Source: Anammoximicrobium sp032229885 (GTDB lineage: Bacteria > Planctomycetota > Planctomycetia > Pirellulales > Pirellulaceae). From it: 17,446 nt of DNA. The notes under the pieces were generated by a model. It was not told the DNA's origin. It saw nothing but the letters and a program-made list of their open reading frames with translations, and ran no database searches. The position numbers were made by a program, and so were the translations under genes. Shown here piece by piece: positions 7,634 to 15,255 of this stretch (position 1 is the first letter of the stretch; every line of letters begins with the position of its first letter). The stretch is from the NCBI GenBank assembly GCA_032229885.1, contig JAVYAJ010000150.1, forward strand, positions 1 to 17,446, written 5' to 3'.

Positions 7634-8968
7634 ATGAAGATTCACGGGAACTGGCGAACCCGCTTGCTGGCCGTGCTGGCCTTGGTCGCGTGTCAGGCCG
7701 GCGCGCAGGGGCAGGCGCCGTATGGGCAACCTTACGGCGCTGCGCCGCAGATGGTTTACGCTCCGGGGCCGGTGGCGTATGGGTATAACCCAGGCATGAT
7801 GGGCCCGGGGATGCCGTATGCGGCGCCGGGCGCTCCGTATTACCCGACGGCAGACATCTCGGTCGGTGACGACGCCCCGTCGTCGGGTGACGACTCGGGC
7901 GACTACTTGCTGTCCAACGGTTACACGGTCACTCCGCTGGGTCAGCACCTGGCTGCGATGCTCGGCGCGCTAGCGCCGTACAGCGAAACCGGGTGCTGCG
8001 CGCCGCATTGGTTCGACGTGCATGCCGAGGCGGTTTTTCTGAACCGGAACGACAAGGCCGCGTTCCGAGAACTCGTTCGACTGGGGCCGCTGGGATCCGC
8101 CTTGATCACGACCGACGACTTGGATTTCGACACGTTCAACGCGAGCATGCGGATCACCGGCACGTGGCAGACGGGCCCGGGCAGCAACCTGGAGTTCACG
8201 TACTTTGGTCTGAACGAATACTCGAAGAAAGCCGAGGCTCGCTCGAACGACAATCTGCTGTACGCGGCCTTCGACAACTTCAGCGTGGACGCGAACGGGT
8301 TTCCGGACTCGGCGGCCGAGATCGAACAGCTTCATCAGGCTCGATACCAGCGCGTCAAACTGGACAGCGATTTCGACAGCCTCGAGCTCAACTATCGCCG
8401 CCGTTGGATGGGGCCGAATTGTCTGGTGCAAGGCTCGTGGCTGGTCGGAGTGCGGTACTTCGAGCTCAAGGATCGGATGCAGTTCTACTCGTTCGCCGAG
8501 CGCGACACGTTGCAGCCGCCGGGACCGGACAGCGGCGGCGAGGCTTGGTACGACCTCCGCACGCGCAACTATATGACCGGGGCGCAGTTGGGCGGCGACG
8601 CGTGGTTGTGCCTGTTGCCCGGGCTGCGGATCGGGCTCGATGTCAAGGCAGGGATCTACGGCAACAATGTGAAGAGCAACACCAACATGTGGGGCCATGA
8701 TCCGTTCGACAATTTCGTGGGTTTCATCAATCCCGAGGCCTTGGGGAATGACAAGGTGTCGTTCATCGGCGAGTTGGGCCTCATGTTCACTTACCAGTTT
8801 ACGCACAGCCTGACATTCCGCGGCGGTTATCAGATGATGTGGGTCGAGGGCGTGGCCACCGCGCTGGACAATTTCAATCCTGACATCATCGACCGGACTC
8901 CCATGCTCGCCGACGGCGACCAGTTGTTCTACAACGGCTTCAACGTCGGGTTCGAATGGATGTGGTGA
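7634..8968 (+). CDS. BBP7-like outer-membrane beta-barrel protein
   Basis: This 444-residue exported protein is likely an outer-membrane barrel of the planctomycete-rich BBP7 type. A signal sequence covers about residues 1-24. It is followed by a low-complexity Pro/Gly/Tyr/Met linker (about 27-72), an acidic Ser/Asp stretch (76-90), and then a barrel domain from about 124 (PHWFDVHAEAVFLNR) with alternating aromatic strands. The protein ends in NGFNVGFEWMW, the aromatic C-terminal strand expected of a barrel. The signal also contains LVAC (17-20), which fits a lipobox, so it could be lipid-anchored. The start is ATG 7634, with GGAG nine bases upstream (GGAGACTCATCG); the 45 codons before it in frame have no leader character. 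The ligand or role is unknown. It converges on the Hsp70-like gene across a strong hairpin. Confidence 0.75.
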   Translation: MKIHGNWRTRLLAVLALVACQAGAQGQAPYGQPYGAAPQMVYAPGPVAYGYNPGMMGPGMPYAAPGAPYYPTADISVGDDAPSSGDDSGDYLLSNGYTVTPLGQHLAAMLGALAPYSETGCCAPHWFDVHAEAVFLNRNDKAAFRELVRLGPLGSALITTDDLDFDTFNASMRITGTWQTGPGSNLEFTYFGLNEYSKKAEARSNDNLLYAAFDNFSVDANGFPDSAAEIEQLHQARYQRVKLDSDFDSLELNYRRRWMGPNCLVQGSWLVGVRYFELKDRMQFYSFAERDTLQPPGPDSGGEAWYDLRTRNYMTGAQLGGDAWLCLLPGLRIGLDVKAGIYGNNVKSNTNMWGHDPFDNFVGFINPEALGNDKVSFIGELGLMFTYQFTHSLTFRGGYQMMWVEGVATALDNFNPDIIDRTPMLADGDQLFYNGFNVGFEWMW

Positions 8969-8998
8969 GCCGCCACGTCGTGTTCCCCACGACTTCCC

Positions 8999-9047
8999 AG
9001 ACCGGTGCGTCGGCTCGGCCGCCAACGGCCGAGACTCGCACCGGTCT
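8999..9047. terminator. Large GC-rich hairpin between convergent genes, possible bidirectional terminator
   Basis: AGACCGGTGCG (8999-9009) pairs perfectly with CGCACCGGTCT (9037-9047). Inside, CTCGGCCG (9014-9021) pairs with CGGCCGAG (9026-9033) around a CCAA loop. The two stems (11 and 8 bp) are separated by a small internal loop. It starts 30 bases after the outer-membrane gene stop and ends 44 bases beyond the Hsp70-like stop. There is no T-run on either side, so it is not a classic intrinsic terminator. It may stop transcription in both directions, protect mRNA 3' ends or be a repeat element. Confidence 0.6.
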
Positions 9048-9091
9048 GTGTGCGCGCCCGCTTCACAACGTGCGGCGCATTGACTCGTGCG

Positions 9092-10810
9092 TCAATCGCG
9101 CGGCCCGCGCAAGAAGGCGGCCAAGCTTTCATCCACCCCGGCGTCCGCCTGCTCGTCTGGGGCTGCCGCGTGGTCGGAATCATCGGCCGCAAAGGCCAGC
9201 AACGCTGGAGAGGGCTCGCCCGGTGTGGCAGCGTGGTCCGACGGTTCGGCGGGGGCGCTTCGCGCAACGTCGGGCACGGCCAAGCCGGCGCTCATCTGCG
9301 CGGACCACTGCGCGATGGCGTCCTCGGACATGCCGGCGGCCCGCCACAGGGTGACTTGCGCCTCGCGACCCGCCGCAGCCAGCGTCGCGTGGATCGTCAG
9401 CCGCCCGTCTCGACCGTAGCGGAACCCAACATCGATGGGCGTCCCGACGGGCAAATCCGGCGGCAGATCCGTGACCAGCAAGCGGCCGATCTGCGTGCAG
9501 CCCTCGCCCGTGTCTGTGCCGCCTTCGACCACCGGGATCACGACGTCCCGTTGACCCTGCTTCGAGGTCTGAAACCGGCGGATGACGGCGGCGGGCAGCG
9601 GCGTGTGGCGGGCGATCATCACTTTGCGGCGCCGGAGTAGGGTTTCCAAGTCGACGCCCAGCACGCCCAAGGCGTGCGAGTTGACGTTCCGCACGGACAG
9701 CCCTCGCAGGCCCGGGCGATCGTGTTGCAGCACCCACCCGGCGTACACGGCGGCCCCGTGGGCCACGGCCTCGTCCGGCGACAGCGAGCGGTCTGGCTGC
9801 CGACCGGACTCGTCGGCCAGCATCTGCTGAATCATCGGCATCCGCGTGGCGCCGCCAACCAACAACAGGCGTGTGACGTCGCGCCAGGCGATCCCCGCTT
9901 CGTTCAAGAGGTCGCGACACGTCAGCCGCGTACGTTCCAGCAGATCGCCGGTCAACGCCTCGAAGTCGGCGCGCGTCAGCCGCAGCCGTGTTTGCCTGCC
10001 ATCGTGCGCGATCGAGATGGTCGTTTCCATGCGCGAGGTCAAGGCGTGCTTGGCGTCGCTGGCCGCCTGCATCAGTCGCTCCCATTCGTCGGGCAATTCG
10101 CACAGATCGACGTCATGTTCCGTCCGAAACGCTTCGGCGGCGCGTCGGGCGATCCGTTCATCCCAATCGATGCCGCCCAGGCGCACGTCGCCCGCGATCG
10201 CCACCGCTCGGAAATCGAGTCGATCGATGTCCATCAGCGTGACGTCGAACGTTCCGCCGCCCAAGTCGTAGACCAGAACCCGCTCGTGAGCGCGCGCGGC
10301 GCCGTCGGGCGCGAGAAAGCGATGCTCCAGACCGTAGGCGATCGCCGCCGCCGTTGGTTCGTTGATGATGTCGATGACATCCAATCCGGCCAGCCGTCCG
10401 GCGTCCTGAGTCGCTTTGCGTCGCGGCTCGTTGAAGTGGGCCGGCACGGTGACGACGGCTTTGCTGAACTCGCCCAGTGTCAACTCGGCGTCCTGCTTCA
10501 ACTTGGCCAACACGAGCGACTCGATCACCTCCGGTGGGAACGCACAACCGCAGATCGATTTGCCGAAATGGCGCTGGCCGACGTCGCGTTTGGCGAACCG
10601 CGCCACCCGGCGCGGCTCGAAGTCGGCGGCTCGCAGCGCCTCGCGCCCGACGACGGGCGCGTCGCGATCGAAGAAAACGGCGCTGGGCGTGAGCGATTCG
10701 CCTTCCGCGTTGGAGACGGTCCGCGGCCTGCCGTCGGCGTCCAGGCGCGCGAGCACCGAGAAGGTCGTCCCCAGGTCGATTCCCACCGCCGGTTCAGCTC
10801 GGATCGTCAT
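9092..10810 (-). CDS. Hsp70 (DnaK-like) family protein with shortened C-terminus
   Basis: This 572-residue cytoplasmic ATPase of the Hsp70 superfamily is likely a chaperone or chaperone-like regulator. The nucleotide-binding domain is complete: GIDLGTT (10-16), phosphate-2 loop VYDLGGGTFDV (180-190), INEPTAAAIAYGL (149-161), VTVPAHFNEPRR (120-131), and the adenosine motif LLVGGATRMP (316-325). A beta-sandwich substrate domain follows (about 370-490), including ALGVLG and TPLPAAVIRRFQT. After about 490 the usual alpha-helical lid is replaced by a short helix and a low-complexity Ala/Pro/Asp/Glu tail (515-562), and there is no EEVD-like end. True DnaK is about 640 residues, so this is a paralogue rather than the main chaperone; no dnaJ or grpE is adjacent. 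The start is ATG 10810; only a weak GGGG-type ribosome site precedes it. Confidence 0.88.
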   Translation of the reverse strand: MTIRAEPAVGIDLGTTFSVLARLDADGRPRTVSNAEGESLTPSAVFFDRDAPVVGREALRAADFEPRRVARFAKRDVGQRHFGKSICGCAFPPEVIESLVLAKLKQDAELTLGEFSKAVVTVPAHFNEPRRKATQDAGRLAGLDVIDIINEPTAAAIAYGLEHRFLAPDGAARAHERVLVYDLGGGTFDVTLMDIDRLDFRAVAIAGDVRLGGIDWDERIARRAAEAFRTEHDVDLCELPDEWERLMQAASDAKHALTSRMETTISIAHDGRQTRLRLTRADFEALTGDLLERTRLTCRDLLNEAGIAWRDVTRLLLVGGATRMPMIQQMLADESGRQPDRSLSPDEAVAHGAAVYAGWVLQHDRPGLRGLSVRNVNSHALGVLGVDLETLLRRRKVMIARHTPLPAAVIRRFQTSKQGQRDVVIPVVEGGTDTGEGCTQIGRLLVTDLPPDLPVGTPIDVGFRYGRDGRLTIHATLAAAGREAQVTLWRAAGMSEDAIAQWSAQMSAGLAVPDVARSAPAEPSDHAATPGEPSPALLAFAADDSDHAAAPDEQADAGVDESLAAFLRGPRD

Positions 10811-10966
10811 TGTCGAAACGCCCCATCAACGAAATGAAATCGGCTCGCAAACGCACCCGCCTCCTGCTCTAGGGCAGCCTCGTCCCGGCAGGGACCGCGC
10901 TCGAAATCCTCGCCGACAAGCGCCTCTCTGGCGCCTCTCGCGTCGTTTGCGTCAGACGCGTTCCCT

Positions 10967-11019
10967 CTGAAACCGCTTTCAGGGCAACTCGCAGTATAAC
11001 CGAAGCGGAGGCGCGACAA
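10967..11019 (-). promoter_or_regulatory. Candidate promoter and operator-like hairpin upstream of the Hsp70-like gene
   Basis: On the minus strand TTGTCG (11019-11014) and TATACT (10998-10993) form a possible sigma-70-type promoter, although the 15-base spacer is short. Four bases or so after the expected transcription start lies CTGAAA-GCGG-TTTCAG (10982-10967), a perfect 6-bp inverted repeat around four bases. It could be an operator or a leader hairpin controlling the Hsp70-like gene, whose start is about 155 bases further on. The palindrome is much shorter than the CIRCE element. Confidence 0.35.
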
Positions 11020-11410
11020 CCATCCATCCGACGGAGATCGCGGGACAGCATACGTCCCGGGCGCGGCCCGAGATCACCTCCCACGTTTCGAGAACAGTCT
11101 TGCGCAAAGGCTCGAAGGGGCGGATTGCCGGTCAGGGGCGCCGCGGCTGCGCACGAAACAGGCGAGCCGATCTCGAGACGTCCATTCGGGGCACATTCGA
11201 GGCCAAGGCAAGGGCGCAAAGCCGCTGCCCGGCGGCGGCCCTGCGAGCGTCGGCCGCGGACGACGAAGCCGTAAGAGAACCGTCGAGGCGAAGCAGGCAA
11301 GGGCGACGCGGTGCGGAACGATTCGTTCGCCCCGCGAACGCGTACGACGGCGCGATCACAGCCGGTGCGCGCCGGATGGCCCGCGTCGATCCGGCGATCG
11401 GACACGTGGC

Positions 11411-11683
11411 TCAGCTCGGGCTTCGCCGCGAGCCAAGCCCCAATCCGGGCGTCGCGACCCGTGCGTTCCCCAGAGCCATCTCGGCTGCTGCCGCGGGATT
11501 TCCCGCATCGGGTCGCTGTTGGTCGAAACGTCTGGTTCGGTGATCGGCTGCCTTTTGCTGCGCGAGCCCTCGCTGTGCGGCCTCGCGCGCGTCGCGCCTT
11601 CTGAGCAACTCGGCAATCAGGACGCTCAGCCCAATCCCTGCCAAGAAGACAGCACCGGCGGCAAGTGCGAGAGTCTCGATCAT
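11411..11683 (-). CDS. Possible small single-span membrane protein
   Basis: This frame encodes 90 residues. Residues 4-27 (LALAAGAVFLAGIGLSVLIAE) form a clear hydrophobic helix, followed at once by LLRRRDAR. That positive charge would place the C-terminal part in the cytoplasm. The remainder is Arg/Gln/Ala-rich and ends RRSPS, without a known domain. The ATG at 11683 has a G-run (GGGGGG) about five bases upstream that could serve as ribosome site. It is the only frame in this gene-poor stretch with protein-like features, but the second half resembles the surrounding non-coding DNA, so the true gene may be shorter, frameshifted or absent. No function is proposed. Confidence 0.4.
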   Translation of the reverse strand: MIETLALAAGAVFLAGIGLSVLIAELLRRRDAREAAQRGLAQQKAADHRTRRFDQQRPDAGNPAAAAEMALGNARVATPGLGLGSRRSPS

Positions 11684-12270
11684 GGTCGCCCCCCAATTCG
11701 GTCCGCGAGTTCGTGTCCGACCATTGGACCGCGCAGGCGGACGAAAAGTTCCGGCCCGTTCTCATCGCGAGACGTCGGCGGTGATGCGGAGTGCGACGCG
11801 GGGCACGTCGGCGCGCTTGGCACCCAACGAACGAATCGGTCTCGACAAACGGAAACGATCGCCCTGCTCGCGTCGCACGACACGCGTTTCGGCGGGTCGT
11901 CCGCGTATCTCGCATGGATGAAACGGCATCGAAGGGTGGTGCTGTGCGTTGCGGGCGAGCGATCGGCGCGATTTTCGCATGACGACCGTGATGGCGCGTG
12001 TTTCGGTGACTGCGCAGCGGCGACGCGGAGGGCTGCGAGGCGGGCGGCGATGGCGCGGGCCGTGTCGAATACGGCCTGTTTCGCTCGCTGAATCCAGCGT
12101 CGGCGTCGCCCGCCGCATGTTTCCATCTCGTTGCAGGTTTGCGCAGCCGCGATAACGAAAAGATTGCGCTCGCGTCCGTTGAAGAATTTGCATCTCGTTT
12201 TTCTTGAACTAGCGTACAGTTGAGCCGATGTGCCGCGCACCCCTCGCGCGACCTGCGGCGGCCTGTCGCG

Positions 12271-14370
12271 ATGAAAACTCGAGTTGACTTGATGGCGCAA
12301 TCCGCCCCGATCCCTGAACCTGCCGTGGTGGCCAGTCCGCTGCCGCCAAGCGACACGGAAACGTCGCGGGGGAGGATCTTGCTGCTGGCTCTGTTGCTGG
12401 TTGGGGGCGCGCTGGTCGCGTATGCCAACAGCCTTACGACGCCGTTCATCTTCGACGACCGCAAGTGGATCCTCGACACTCCGCAGGCGCGGAACATCGC
12501 CGCCGACTGGCGACGCCTCGAAATCAGCCAGCGGCCGCTCCTCATGCTCAGTCTGGCGGCCAACTACGAGCTGGGTTATCTGGATGTGCGGGGCTACCAC
12601 CTATTCAACCTTGTCATCCACATCATCGCCGGCTTGCTGCTGTTCGGCATTGTTCGGCGGAGCATTGCCCTATACGGCGGTCGCCACGGCTGGCACGCGC
12701 CGGCCGCGGGCTTGGCCTTTGTCTCGGCGCTGCTGTGGCTCGTCCATCCGCTGCAGACGGAAAGCGTGACCTACATCATCCAGCGCTGCGAATCGATGAT
12801 GGGGATGTTCTTCCTGTTGTGCTTGTACAGCGTGATCCGCGGCGCCCAATCGACGCGGGCTTGGCCGTGGCACGTGGCGGCGCTGGCGGCCTGTGTGCTC
12901 GGCCTGGGATGCAAAGAGGTCATGGTCGCGGCGCCCCCGGTGATCCTGCTGTACGATCGGGTCTTTCTATCCGCCTCGTGGCGCGAGGTCGCGCGGCGGC
13001 GCGGCTGGCTGCATGCACTGTTGTTCGGATCGGGGGTGGCGCTAGTGCTCGCGATGTTGCCCAGCATCCGAGGCAGCCGCGACGCCTCGGCCGGCTTCGG
13101 GGCCGGCAACATGACAGCTTGGACCTATCTTCAGACCCAGGCGGCCATCCTTCTGCACTATTTGCGCCTGGCTTTCTGGCCTCGGCCGCTGTGCTTGGAC
13201 TACGACTGGCAGCCCGTTCAATCGCTGCGCGACGCCCTGCCCGCGGGCGTGGCGATCTGCGGCCTGCTGGCCGGTAGCCTGCTGGCTCTGCGGTATCGAC
13301 CGTGGGTGGGATTTTTGGGCCTATCCTTCTTTCTCGTGCTGGCGCCGACCTCGAGCGTCATGCCGATCATCGATCTGGCGGTCGAGCATCGGATGTATCT
13401 GCCCTTGGCGGCCGTCATCGTTCTGACCGTCGTTGTCTCGTTCGCGACCGTCCGGCGGCTGGTGCGCGACGTCGCCGCGCGGCGATTGCTGTGCGGAGGC
13501 GTCACGCTGTTCGTCGCGCTGGTCCTGATCGGTTGGACCGTCCAGCGGAACGCCGACTACGGCGACCCCGTGCGGATGTGGTCGAAGGTGGTCGAGGTTG
13601 CGCCGCACAATTCGCGAGGACATCTCCTGTTGGGCACGAATTACGACATCCGCGGCGATGCGGCTCGAGCGCAGGAACATTTCGAGCGGGCGGTCGCGTT
13701 GGCGCCCGATTACCCGCGGCCGCACATGAATCTGGGCCTCCTGCTGATCCGCCAGGGCGATCTAAAGCGGGGCGAGCATCATCTGCGCCGCGCATTGCAG
13801 TTGAATCCTCGCTACAGCCTGGCGATGGCCAACCTGGGAAATGTGTTGGCGCGTCGCGAAGACTGGCGCGGAGCCATCGACTACTATCGTCGCGCGTTGG
13901 AGCTCGAACCCTATCGAAGCGAGACGTCCCAGAATCTAGCGGCCGCCCTGCTGCACATGGGCAAGCCATCCGAGGCAGTTACGGCGCTGCGCACCGCGCT
14001 GCGGCTGAACCCCCACTCGGGCGACCTGCGGCTGCGATTGGCCTGGGTTCTGGCGACGTGCGAAGACGACAACGTGCGCGATGGCGCCGAAGCGTTGCGG
14101 CTAGCACTGGAGGCGCGCGCGCAGGCCGGGGATGAAAACTGTCTGGTGCTCGATGCGTTGGCCGCCGCGTACGCCGAACTGGGGCAGTACGAGCGAGCCT
14201 CCGAGACGGCCGCGCGATGCTTGGAACTGGCCCGCGCCAAGGGCTTGAACGAAGACCTGGAACACTATGCCACTCGGCTGGCGACCTATCACGGCGGCAA
14301 GCCGTTTCGCGATCGCGAGGCCGTGTCGCCGCAGGCGCCGCAGCCGATTTCGGCCGACGGAGACTCGTAA
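12271..14370 (+). CDS. TMTC-like GT-C membrane glycosyltransferase with C-terminal TPR repeats
   Basis: The protein has 699 residues in two parts. The first (about 34-425) is a polytopic GT-C fold with around nine hydrophobic helices. FIFDDRKW (59-66) supplies the acidic DD motif in the first extracytoplasmic loop. RPLLMLSLAANY (88-99), GYHLFNLVIHIIAGLLLF (108-125), HPLQTESVTYI (159-169) and VEHRMYLPLA (371-380) closely parallel eukaryotic TMTC proteins, which use dolichyl-phosphate-mannose to O-mannosylate proteins. The second part (about 447-655) holds at least five TPRs, for example PHMNLGLLLIRQGDLKRGEHHLRRALQLNP. TPRs would bind the acceptor protein or a partner. The next genes encode a DPM1-like synthase and a DUF2304-like protein, which supports a lipid-linked sugar donor. 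The start is uncertain. I prefer ATG 12271; ATG 12292 and an upstream TTG 12220 are possible, and none has a good ribosome site. The exact sugar and targets are unknown. Confidence 0.82.
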   Translation: MKTRVDLMAQSAPIPEPAVVASPLPPSDTETSRGRILLLALLLVGGALVAYANSLTTPFIFDDRKWILDTPQARNIAADWRRLEISQRPLLMLSLAANYELGYLDVRGYHLFNLVIHIIAGLLLFGIVRRSIALYGGRHGWHAPAAGLAFVSALLWLVHPLQTESVTYIIQRCESMMGMFFLLCLYSVIRGAQSTRAWPWHVAALAACVLGLGCKEVMVAAPPVILLYDRVFLSASWREVARRRGWLHALLFGSGVALVLAMLPSIRGSRDASAGFGAGNMTAWTYLQTQAAILLHYLRLAFWPRPLCLDYDWQPVQSLRDALPAGVAICGLLAGSLLALRYRPWVGFLGLSFFLVLAPTSSVMPIIDLAVEHRMYLPLAAVIVLTVVVSFATVRRLVRDVAARRLLCGGVTLFVALVLIGWTVQRNADYGDPVRMWSKVVEVAPHNSRGHLLLGTNYDIRGDAARAQEHFERAVALAPDYPRPHMNLGLLLIRQGDLKRGEHHLRRALQLNPRYSLAMANLGNVLARREDWRGAIDYYRRALELEPYRSETSQNLAAALLHMGKPSEAVTALRTALRLNPHSGDLRLRLAWVLATCEDDNVRDGAEALRLALEARAQAGDENCLVLDALAAAYAELGQYERASETAARCLELARAKGLNEDLEHYATRLATYHGGKPFRDREAVSPQAPQPISADGDS

Positions 14371-14372
14371 AT

Positions 14373-14504
14373 GTGAAGATCGATCTTGCCGAGGCCAACC
14401 TTGCGGAGGCCAACCTTGCGGAGGCCAACCTTGCGGAGGCCAACCTTGCCGAGGCGTTCGCCGCCCGCTCGACGAGGCATCGGCGCAGTCCCGTGAGACC
14501 CTAA
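14373..14504 (+). CDS. Micro-ORF of tandem AEANL pentapeptides inside the glycosylation operon
   Basis: This frame of 43 residues starts at GTG 14373, two bases after the stop of the TMTC-like gene, and ends four bases before the next ATG, so it fills the intergenic space almost exactly. It reads KIDL, then AEANL four times, then AEAFAARSTRHRRSPVRP. The A-N-L spacing resembles the A(D/N)LXX repeat of the pentapeptide-repeat superfamily, but far fewer copies are present than are needed for a stable quadrilateral helix. GGAG lies about ten bases upstream of the GTG. Translation would couple the flanking genes. Against it: the repeat may be non-coding, and the end of the frame is unlike a folded protein. 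Confidence 0.35.
   Translation: MKIDLAEANLAEANLAEANLAEANLAEAFAARSTRHRRSPVRP
14385..14459 (+). repeat. 15-bp tandem repeat, four full units plus one degenerate unit
   Basis: The unit is CTTGCSGAGGCCAAC, starting at 14385, 14400, 14415 and 14430. The first unit differs from the rest only by C instead of G at its sixth base. The fifth (14445-14459) keeps the first eleven bases and then diverges (GTTC). The unit length is a multiple of three, so expansion or contraction would keep any reading frame. It lies entirely between the TMTC-like gene and the GT2 gene. Confidence 0.95.
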
Positions 14505-14508
14505 ATCC

Positions 14509-15255
14509 ATGTCAAGCGAAGACCGACATCTGATCGTCATTCCTGCCTACAACGAGCAGGATTCTCTGCCCGGCGTGATCGCCTCGCTGCAGGTTCTGCC
14601 GTCCGGGTTCGAACTGTTGATCGTGAACGACGGGTCGACGGACGCGACGTCGCGCGTGGCGCACGCGCTGGCCGCGACTTCGCGATTGCCGCTGCACGTC
14701 GTCGACCTGCCGCTCAACGGGGGGATCGGCGTCGCCGTGCAGACCGGCTACTTGTTTGCGGCCCAGGCGGGCGGCTTTCGCTTTGTGATTCAATTTGACG
14801 GAGATGGTCAACACGACGCGACGGCGATTCTAGCGCTGGTCCACGAGGCGAATCGCGCGAACCTGGATCTGTGCATCGGCTCGCGCTTTCTGGGAGCGAG
14901 CGTCGGCGGATTTCGTTCCAGCCGGCTTCGCAGGGTGGGAATCGGCTTTTTGTCCCGGCTGATCAGCCTGCTGGGGCACACTCGCGTGACCGATCCGACG
15001 AGCGGCTTTCGCTGCGCCGGTCCGCGGGCGTGGCGAGATTTCGCGGTGCGATATCCGGACGATTACCCCGAGCCAGAGTCGCTGTACTGGTGCATTCGCA
15101 ACCGGCTGCGAGTCGGCGAAATCGCCGTGACGATGTTCGAGCGCCACGCCGGACGGTCGTCCATTCGCGCCTTGCGTTCGGTGTACTACATGCTCAAGGT
15201 GACCTTGGCGATTACGGTCGACCTACTGCGTCCGAAAGAGGTGTCACAATCATGA
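14509..15255 (+). CDS. Family-2 glycosyltransferase, polyprenyl-phosphate-sugar (DPM1-like) synthase
   Basis: This 248-residue GT-A enzyme is of the dolichyl-phosphate-mannose synthase type. Motifs are VIPAYNEQDSL (10-20), IVNDGSTDAT (38-47), LNGGIGVAVQTGY (69-81, where DPM1 has the GLG(T/V)A segment), the metal-binding QFDGDGQHD (95-103), GSRF (124-127) and DPTSGFRC (162-169). Only a weakly hydrophobic C-terminal part (about 225-240) is present, so it is probably peripheral on the cytoplasmic membrane face and charges a polyprenyl phosphate with a hexose. The ATG at 14509 lies four bases after the micro-ORF stop; a GTGAG-type ribosome site sits in that ORF's tail. Its stop overlaps the next gene's start (ATGA), so translation is coupled. 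The context suggests it supplies the TMTC-like enzyme. The sugar could be mannose or another hexose; sequence does not decide. Confidence 0.85.
   Translation: MSSEDRHLIVIPAYNEQDSLPGVIASLQVLPSGFELLIVNDGSTDATSRVAHALAATSRLPLHVVDLPLNGGIGVAVQTGYLFAAQAGGFRFVIQFDGDGQHDATAILALVHEANRANLDLCIGSRFLGASVGGFRSSRLRRVGIGFLSRLISLLGHTRVTDPTSGFRCAGPRAWRDFAVRYPDDYPEPESLYWCIRNRLRVGEIAVTMFERHAGRSSIRALRSVYYMLKVTLAITVDLLRPKEVSQS

Larger units (their letters stand above)
10811..12270. other. 1.46-kb gene-poor region between divergent genes
   Basis: The region separates the Hsp70-like gene (minus) and the glycosyltransferase operon (plus). Several long open frames overlap on both strands, but they are extremely Arg/Ser/Ala-rich, have no domains, and look like the chance frames of very GC-rich DNA. 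The one candidate gene is the small membrane ORF at 11683-11411. The last 90 bases before 12271 become AT-richer (around 12155-12225, with a TCTCGTTTTTCTTGAAC patch), which suits a promoter zone for the operon; no clear -35/-10 pair could be assigned. Confidence 0.5.

Noticed and set aside
12220..12270. TTG start for the TMTC-like protein 17 codons upstream
   Set aside because: It has no ribosome site, and the added residues look like translated spacer. It cannot be fully excluded because the ATGs also lack good sites.
10869..12563. 564-codon minus-strand frame overlapping the start of the TMTC-like gene
   Set aside because: It is very rich in Arg and Ser, has no domain, and its 5' part is antisense to the clear FIFDD region of the glycosyltransferase.
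11680..12600. 306-codon minus-strand frame upstream of the small membrane ORF
   Set aside because: About a third lies antisense to the glycosyltransferase gene, the remainder has no domain, and no ribosome site was seen.
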